Assembly: GCA_034722035.1 (NCBI GenBank)
Contig: JAYENK010000038.1
Location: 1 to 9,239, forward strand
Length of the DNA stretch: 9,239 nt
Reading direction: 5' to 3'
DNA from: JAYENK01 sp034722035
GTDB lineage: Bacteria; Patescibacteriota; Patescibacteriia; Patescibacteriales; UBA12075
Position numbers and translations under genes: made by a program. The notes beneath the pieces were generated by a model. That model had not been told where the DNA came from. It ran no database searches and saw only the letters and a program-made list of their open reading frames with translations. Below, one piece after another: positions 6,874-9,239 of the stretch; position 1 is the stretch's first letter, and every line of letters begins with the position of its first letter.

Positions 6874-6902
6874 TATAATTTTAGTAAAAGTATTGATTTT
6901 TT

Positions 6903-6959
6903 ATGTATATTAAGCGAAAATTAGAGCAAACAATTCTTGATAATTTGGAAAAAAGTTAA
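6903..6959 (+). pseudogene. Truncated start of a DUF4143-type ATPase
   Basis: ATG at 6903 opens 18 codons, MYIKRKLEQTILDNLEKS, then TAA TAA. This resembles the N-terminal lead of DUF4143-type ATPases just before the P-loop strand; compare MFLNRKLYPTIKKHLKVRQI at the start of the intact gene at 7099. The Walker A part that should follow is missing. It reads as the stub of an ATPase gene lost when this region was rearranged, and it lies 30 bp after repeat copy 1. The resemblance is short and judged by eye. Confidence 0.45.
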
Positions 6960-7008
6960 TAAGACAGAGTTTTTTTTCTTGCCTTTTTGGTTGATAAATT
7001 AAACAACC

Positions 7009-7037
7009 TTGATAAAAATAAGAATATATTATATACT
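7009..7037 (+). promoter_or_regulatory. Promoter of ATPase 2
   Basis: TTGATA (7009-7014), 17-bp spacer, TATACT (7032-7037), each 5 of 6 to consensus. Transcription would start near 7044, inside the first operator-like palindrome, and give a leader of about 55 nt. Confidence 0.6.
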
Positions 7038-7086
7038 ATTTTACAAATAGTAATACTAAATATAAAATACTAATTTACAAATAGTA
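7034..7086 (+). promoter_or_regulatory. Twin 19-bp palindromic operator-like sites
   Basis: Site 1 (7034-7052) is TACTATTT-TAC-AAATAGTA, perfectly symmetric with 8-bp arms. Site 2 (7068-7086) is TACTAATT-TAC-AAATAGTA, one base different. They are 34 bp apart start to start, close to three helical turns. Site 1 overlaps the -10 box and start point, and site 2 lies between the start point and the ATG, a typical pair for cooperative repression. The regulator is not known; the winged-helix part of the ATPase itself is one guess. Confidence 0.65.
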
Positions 7087-7098
7087 AATTTAAAAACA

Positions 7099-8280
7099 AT
7101 GTTTTTAAATAGAAAATTATATCCTACAATAAAAAAACATTTAAAAGTTAGACAGATAAGTGTGTTAACTGGTATGCGCCGTACCGGGAAGACATTTATT
7201 GTTAAACAGCTTTTAAAAGATATTGATTCAGACAATAAGTTGTATATTGACTTAGAGCGTCTGGATCAGCGTGAGCTTTTTTCTCAAAGTAATTACGATA
7301 ATATTATGCGGGACTTGGAAAATTCTGGAATTAATATTAAGAAAAAAATTTTTTTAGTTTTTGATGAGATTCAAATGATGCCAAAAATTTCCAGTGTTTT
7401 AAAGTATTTTTATGATCATTATAATGTAAAAATCATTGCCACCGGATCCAGCTCGTATTATTTAAAAGATCTTTTTTCCGAGTCTTTGGCCGGACGCAAG
7501 AAGATTTTTGAACTCTATCCTTTGGATTTTGGCGAATATTTGGACTTCAAAGGTGTTTTGTGGCAAGACAAAGGCAAGTGGCAAGATAAGAAATTCAATA
7601 AAACTGCTTATGAGAGATTACGGCATTATTATGAAGAATATATTGAATATGGTGGCTTTCCAGAGGTCGCTCTTTTGGAAAGTGAGGAGATAAAAAAAGA
7701 TCTTTTGTCAGATATTATAAGTTCTTATGTGAATATTGACATTAAATCATTGGCTGATTTTAGAAAAGGTCAGGATATTTATAATTTGATAAAATTGCTT
7801 TCAGTTCGCATCGGTTCTCGTTTGGATTATTCTAAGCTGTCACGTAGCTCCGGATTGAGTCGGCCGACTGTTTTGTCTTATATCGATTTGTTTGAGAAAA
7901 CATATTTGATAAAAAGAGTGTCGGTTTTTACCAAAAGTCCTGATCGGGAAATTGTTAAAGCCAGAAAACTATATTTTTTGGATAATGGTCTGGTCGGAAT
8001 ATTATCTGATCTAAGTCAAGGTGCTAAATTTGAAAATGCGGTTTTTAATCAATTATCACGACAGGGAGAGATTCAATATTATGCTTTAAAGAATGGGCGG
8101 GAAATTGATTTTATTCTTGATAAGGCACAAGCCCTTGAGGTGAAGGAGAGACCAGTCAAAGGCGAGGATTTAGAACTTTCCAAATTAGCTACTTTGGCCG
8201 GAGTAAGCAAGAGTCGCTTGATTGGCCGTTATATTTCACCTGAATATGAGGATTATATTTGGGGCGGAGAGATATTGTGA
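7099..8280 (+). CDS. AAA-type ATPase with DUF4143-like C-terminal half (ATPase 2)
   Basis: 393 residues. Walker A is GMRRTGKT (25-32) and Walker B is IFLVFDEIQ (84-92, D89/E90). Sensor-like ATGSSS lies at 114-119 and the conserved AGR at 131-133. A winged-helix-like region is at about 226-280 (YSKLSRSSGLSRPTVLSYID). The C-terminal domain keeps a nuclease-like D...ExK arrangement: REIDFIL (334-340, D337) followed by ALEVKE (345-350, E347 and K349), unlike ATPase 1 at 2182-3459. No signal or membrane segment is seen, so it should be cytoplasmic. The two ATPases share architecture but differ widely in sequence, so they are not a recent duplication. It is flanked by the 71-bp direct repeats, and its TGA overlaps a GTG of a possible small ORF. 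Function of the family is unknown. The ATG at 7099 has no Shine-Dalgarno. Confidence 0.88.
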   Translation: MFLNRKLYPTIKKHLKVRQISVLTGMRRTGKTFIVKQLLKDIDSDNKLYIDLERLDQRELFSQSNYDNIMRDLENSGINIKKKIFLVFDEIQMMPKISSVLKYFYDHYNVKIIATGSSSYYLKDLFSESLAGRKKIFELYPLDFGEYLDFKGVLWQDKGKWQDKKFNKTAYERLRHYYEEYIEYGGFPEVALLESEEIKKDLLSDIISSYVNIDIKSLADFRKGQDIYNLIKLLSVRIGSRLDYSKLSRSSGLSRPTVLSYIDLFEKTYLIKRVSVFTKSPDREIVKARKLYFLDNGLVGILSDLSQGAKFENAVFNQLSRQGEIQYYALKNGREIDFILDKAQALEVKERPVKGEDLELSKLATLAGVSKSRLIGRYISPEYEDYIWGGEIL

Positions 8281-8384
8281 ATGAAGATTTTATAATTTAT
8301 CAAACTCCAAAAAGCATATTAAAATGGAGTTATAAGGGTAAAAATAAAATATTGCGCAGTCAAATATATATTGACAAAAATTGA
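8277..8384 (+). CDS. Possible 35-residue small ORF coupled to ATPase 2
   Basis: GTG at 8277 overlaps the ATPase stop (TGA 8278-8280). The frame runs through VNEDFIIYQTPKSILKWSYK and ends QIYIDKN before TGA at 8382-8384. It is basic and has no membrane segment. Codons 10-34 lie inside the 71-bp repeat, so the same peptide is encoded at 6804-6879 in copy 1, but without an upstream start. Overlap with the ATPase suggests coupled translation, yet it could equally be the tail of a lost gene. Both base differences between the copies change the amino acid (G/D and D/N), so they give no evidence of selection on the protein. Confidence 0.35.
   Translation: MNEDFIIYQTPKSILKWSYKGKNKILRSQIYIDKN
8306..8376 (+). 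repeat. 71-bp direct repeat, copy 2
   Basis: Near-identical to 6803-6873 (69/71). Together with two bases on its left it forms a 7-bp stem, AACTCCA (8303-8309) with TGGAGTT (8325-8331), around a 15-base loop. Copy 1 keeps only the inner four pairs (TCCA/TGGA). Its last six bases are the TTGACA of the promoter that follows. Confidence 0.85.
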
Positions 8385-8398
8385 AAAAGTATTATAAC
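8371..8398 (+). promoter_or_regulatory. Promoter at the end of repeat copy 2
   Basis: TTGACA (8371-8376), 16-bp spacer, TATAAC (8393-8398). It points to the right, toward a gene fragment and, about 210 nt on, the membrane-anchored surface protein, which has no better promoter of its own. Confidence 0.5.
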
Positions 8399-8403
8399 GT
8401 GAA

Positions 8404-8423
8404 TTACGTATGATAATACGTAA
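8404..8423 (+). promoter_or_regulatory. Perfect 8-bp palindrome at the start point (operator-like)
   Basis: TTACGTAT-GATA-ATACGTAA begins 6 bp after the -10 box at 8393-8398 and so covers the expected transcription start. The arms are exact. It resembles in position the palindromes at 3540, 4606 and 7034 but has a different sequence, so a different repressor would be needed. Confidence 0.45.
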
Positions 8424-8438
8424 AAATAGTATAAATAA

Positions 8439-8558
8439 TATATTATAATATGTAATTATTATAAAAATGCTCAAAATTTGGATGAAATTGTCGAACAAGC
8501 CGAAATTATCACAGGCGCTAAAATAACATCAACCATGAATAAAAAAATTAAAAATTAA
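8439..8558 (+). pseudogene. Short open fragment, possible gene remnant
   Basis: A 39-codon open stretch without a normal start ends at TAA 8556-8558. It includes NAQNLDEIVEQAEIITGAKI, which has the composition and helix-like pattern of real protein, flanked by low-complexity AT DNA. It follows the promoter and palindrome at 8371-8423. I do not recognise the family. It may be the tail of a gene that the promoter once drove. An overlapping reading from ATG 8467 is only about 20 codons and looks less protein-like. Confidence 0.3.
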
Positions 8559-8604
8559 AGCATTAAAAAATTCAATAAAAATTAAAAATTTCAAATTAAA
8601 AATT
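8547..8604 (+). repeat. AT-rich short repeats before the surface-protein gene
   Basis: The 10-mer ATTAAAAATT occurs at 8547-8556, 8581-8590 and 8595-8604. I found one more, at 5940-5949, just before the secreted-protein gene at 5981. All four lie upstream of exported-protein genes. They may be UP-element-like promoter DNA or simple intergenic drift. Confidence 0.4.
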
Positions 8605-8617
8605 ATATATATCTTCT

Positions 8618-9239
8618 ATGCAAACAATAAAACAAAGACTAAATAATCTACTCTGGCTCTCCCTCACAATCTTCATCCTAAGCATCATCGCCGGCACCAC
8701 CATCCACATTTTCGCCGCCTTCACCGAGCCGACAACCGCCCCTTCGGCAAGCGACCAGGATTTTGCCGAGAATATTCTGGGGGCGAATAACGCCGATAAT
8801 GATTATGACTCTGCTCTTGTTACGGCCAGCTCAAGCGGGAGTATTATTGAACGGCTGGAATATCTCAATGACAAGATGTATCAGATTCAGGATTGGCCCG
8901 GGCGGGGCTGGACGGCGAGCTCAAGCGGCAATGCCACGACTTCTTTGACTTGCGAGACATGTGATGCGGCGAGTAATTGGGAATGGTTTGAGGATGGGAA
9001 CGGAGATGGGGATTATATTGATCCGGAGGATGGGATTTGCGTGAAAACTACGACTGCGACTTCCAGCAACTGGGGCGGGACGGAAGTATGGGATAATTCT
9101 TATATCGCAGCCTACACCTGCGCCGGCTCTTTTCCAAACGGCTATGTCGCTTCCGGCGGAACGGACGCGGAGAACTGCGCTTTGTGCGTGGCGGATTGTT
9201 ATGACGGGCGCAAGGATTTGCCGGATAACGGTGGCTACT
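8618..9239 (+). CDS. Membrane-anchored Cys-rich surface protein, Lcl/DUF1566-like (3' partial)
   Basis: The frame is open from the ATG at 8618 to the window end (207 residues visible, no stop). Residues 1-10 are polar and basic, and 11-34 form one hydrophobic segment (WLSLTIFILSIIAGTTIHIF), best read as an N-terminal anchor with the rest outside. A Ser/Ala/Asp-rich spacer follows to about residue 105. The outer part has seven cysteines (112, 115, 141, 158, 177, 180, 184), suggesting disulfides. Residues 126-137 fit an EF-hand-like calcium loop. The end, CALCVADCYDGRKDLP, resembles the lead into Lcl/DUF1566-type domains common in Patescibacteria surface proteins; that domain itself would lie outside the window. 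The start is supported by the anchor directly after it; no Shine-Dalgarno is visible. Composition matches the surface gene at 2-2110 rather than the AT-rich units. Confidence 0.8.
   Translation, partial: MQTIKQRLNNLLWLSLTIFILSIIAGTTIHIFAAFTEPTTAPSASDQDFAENILGANNADNDYDSALVTASSSGSIIERLEYLNDKMYQIQDWPGRGWTASSSGNATTSLTCETCDAASNWEWFEDGNGDGDYIDPEDGICVKTTTATSSNWGGTEVWDNSYIAAYTCAGSFPNGYVASGGTDAENCALCVADCYDGRKDLPDNGGY

Larger units (their letters stand above)
6782..7098 (+). other. 317-bp intergenic stretch holding a repeat, an ATPase remnant and a regulated promoter
   Basis: No full gene. In order it holds direct-repeat copy 1 (6803-6873), an 18-codon ATPase start (6903-6959), a T8 run without a GC-rich stem (about 6970-6979), a small inverted repeat GGTTG/CAACC (6989-7008), and the promoter and twin operators of ATPase 2. 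After the remnant's two stops, a short open stretch continues in the same frame from 6963, but it matches nothing I recognise. Confidence 0.6.
8281..8617 (+). other. 337-bp intergenic stretch with repeat copy 2, orphan promoter and AT repeats
   Basis: No full-size gene. In order it holds the possible small ORF with repeat copy 2, a good promoter and palindrome (8371-8423), a short open fragment (8439-8558), and three copies of ATTAAAAATT before the surface-protein gene. Confidence 0.6.

Noticed and set aside
2182..8280. The two ATPases as a recent tandem duplication
   Set aside because: They share motifs and layout but little other sequence, and their C-terminal active-site residues differ.
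6803..8376. Insertion sequence or CRISPR explanation for the 71-bp repeats
   Set aside because: No transposase, no terminal inverted repeats, only two copies and 1.4 kb between them that encodes an ATPase.
8763..8948. Plus-strand 61-codon ORF
   Set aside because: Different frame inside the membrane-anchored surface protein, which is open from 8618 to the window end.

Overview
The window looks like a chromosomal segment of a Candidate Phyla Radiation (Patescibacteria) bacterium. This rests on AT-rich DNA, very large Ser/Thr/Ala-rich surface proteins with tail-fibre-type and FGE/C-type-lectin-like domains, several DUF4143-type ATPases, and the absence of a GGAGG-like ribosome binding site before every start that can be seen. 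UGA is used as a stop (for example at 4124-4126, 5882-5884 and 8278-8280), so the UGA-glycine code of Gracilibacteria and Absconditabacteria does not apply. The lineage is inferred from style, not from a marker gene.

Layout, all on the plus strand. (1) 2-2110: the 3' part of a large surface-fibre gene, whose start lies outside the window. (2) 2118-3459: a perfect consensus promoter and a DUF4143-type ATPase. (3) 3511-4540: a winged-helix/nucleotidyltransferase (MNT) gene overlapping a HEPN gene that is broken by a one-base frameshift. (4) 4583-5884: an AbiE-type toxin-antitoxin operon with a perfect 14-bp inverted repeat between its -10 box and its start codon. (5) 5981-6781: a small secreted protein made of two related beta-type repeats. 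(6) 6782-8617: a second DUF4143-type ATPase with twin 19-bp operator-like palindromes, flanked by a 71-bp near-identical direct repeat and by gene fragments. (7) 8618-9239: the 5' part of a membrane-anchored, Cys-rich surface protein that runs off the window.

The three exported-protein genes are richer in GC. The ATPase and toxin-antitoxin units between them are AT-rich, have their own promoters, and show signs of turnover: a frameshift, a truncated ATPase start, a duplicated 71-bp block, and a composition step inside the AbiEi gene. The reading offered here is a surface-protein neighbourhood repeatedly invaded by small self-regulated defence or addiction modules. Four of the five AT-rich promoters carry an inverted repeat over or just after the -10 box, as expected for autorepression.

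I see no tRNA, rRNA, CRISPR array, transposase, reverse transcriptase or convincing intrinsic terminator.
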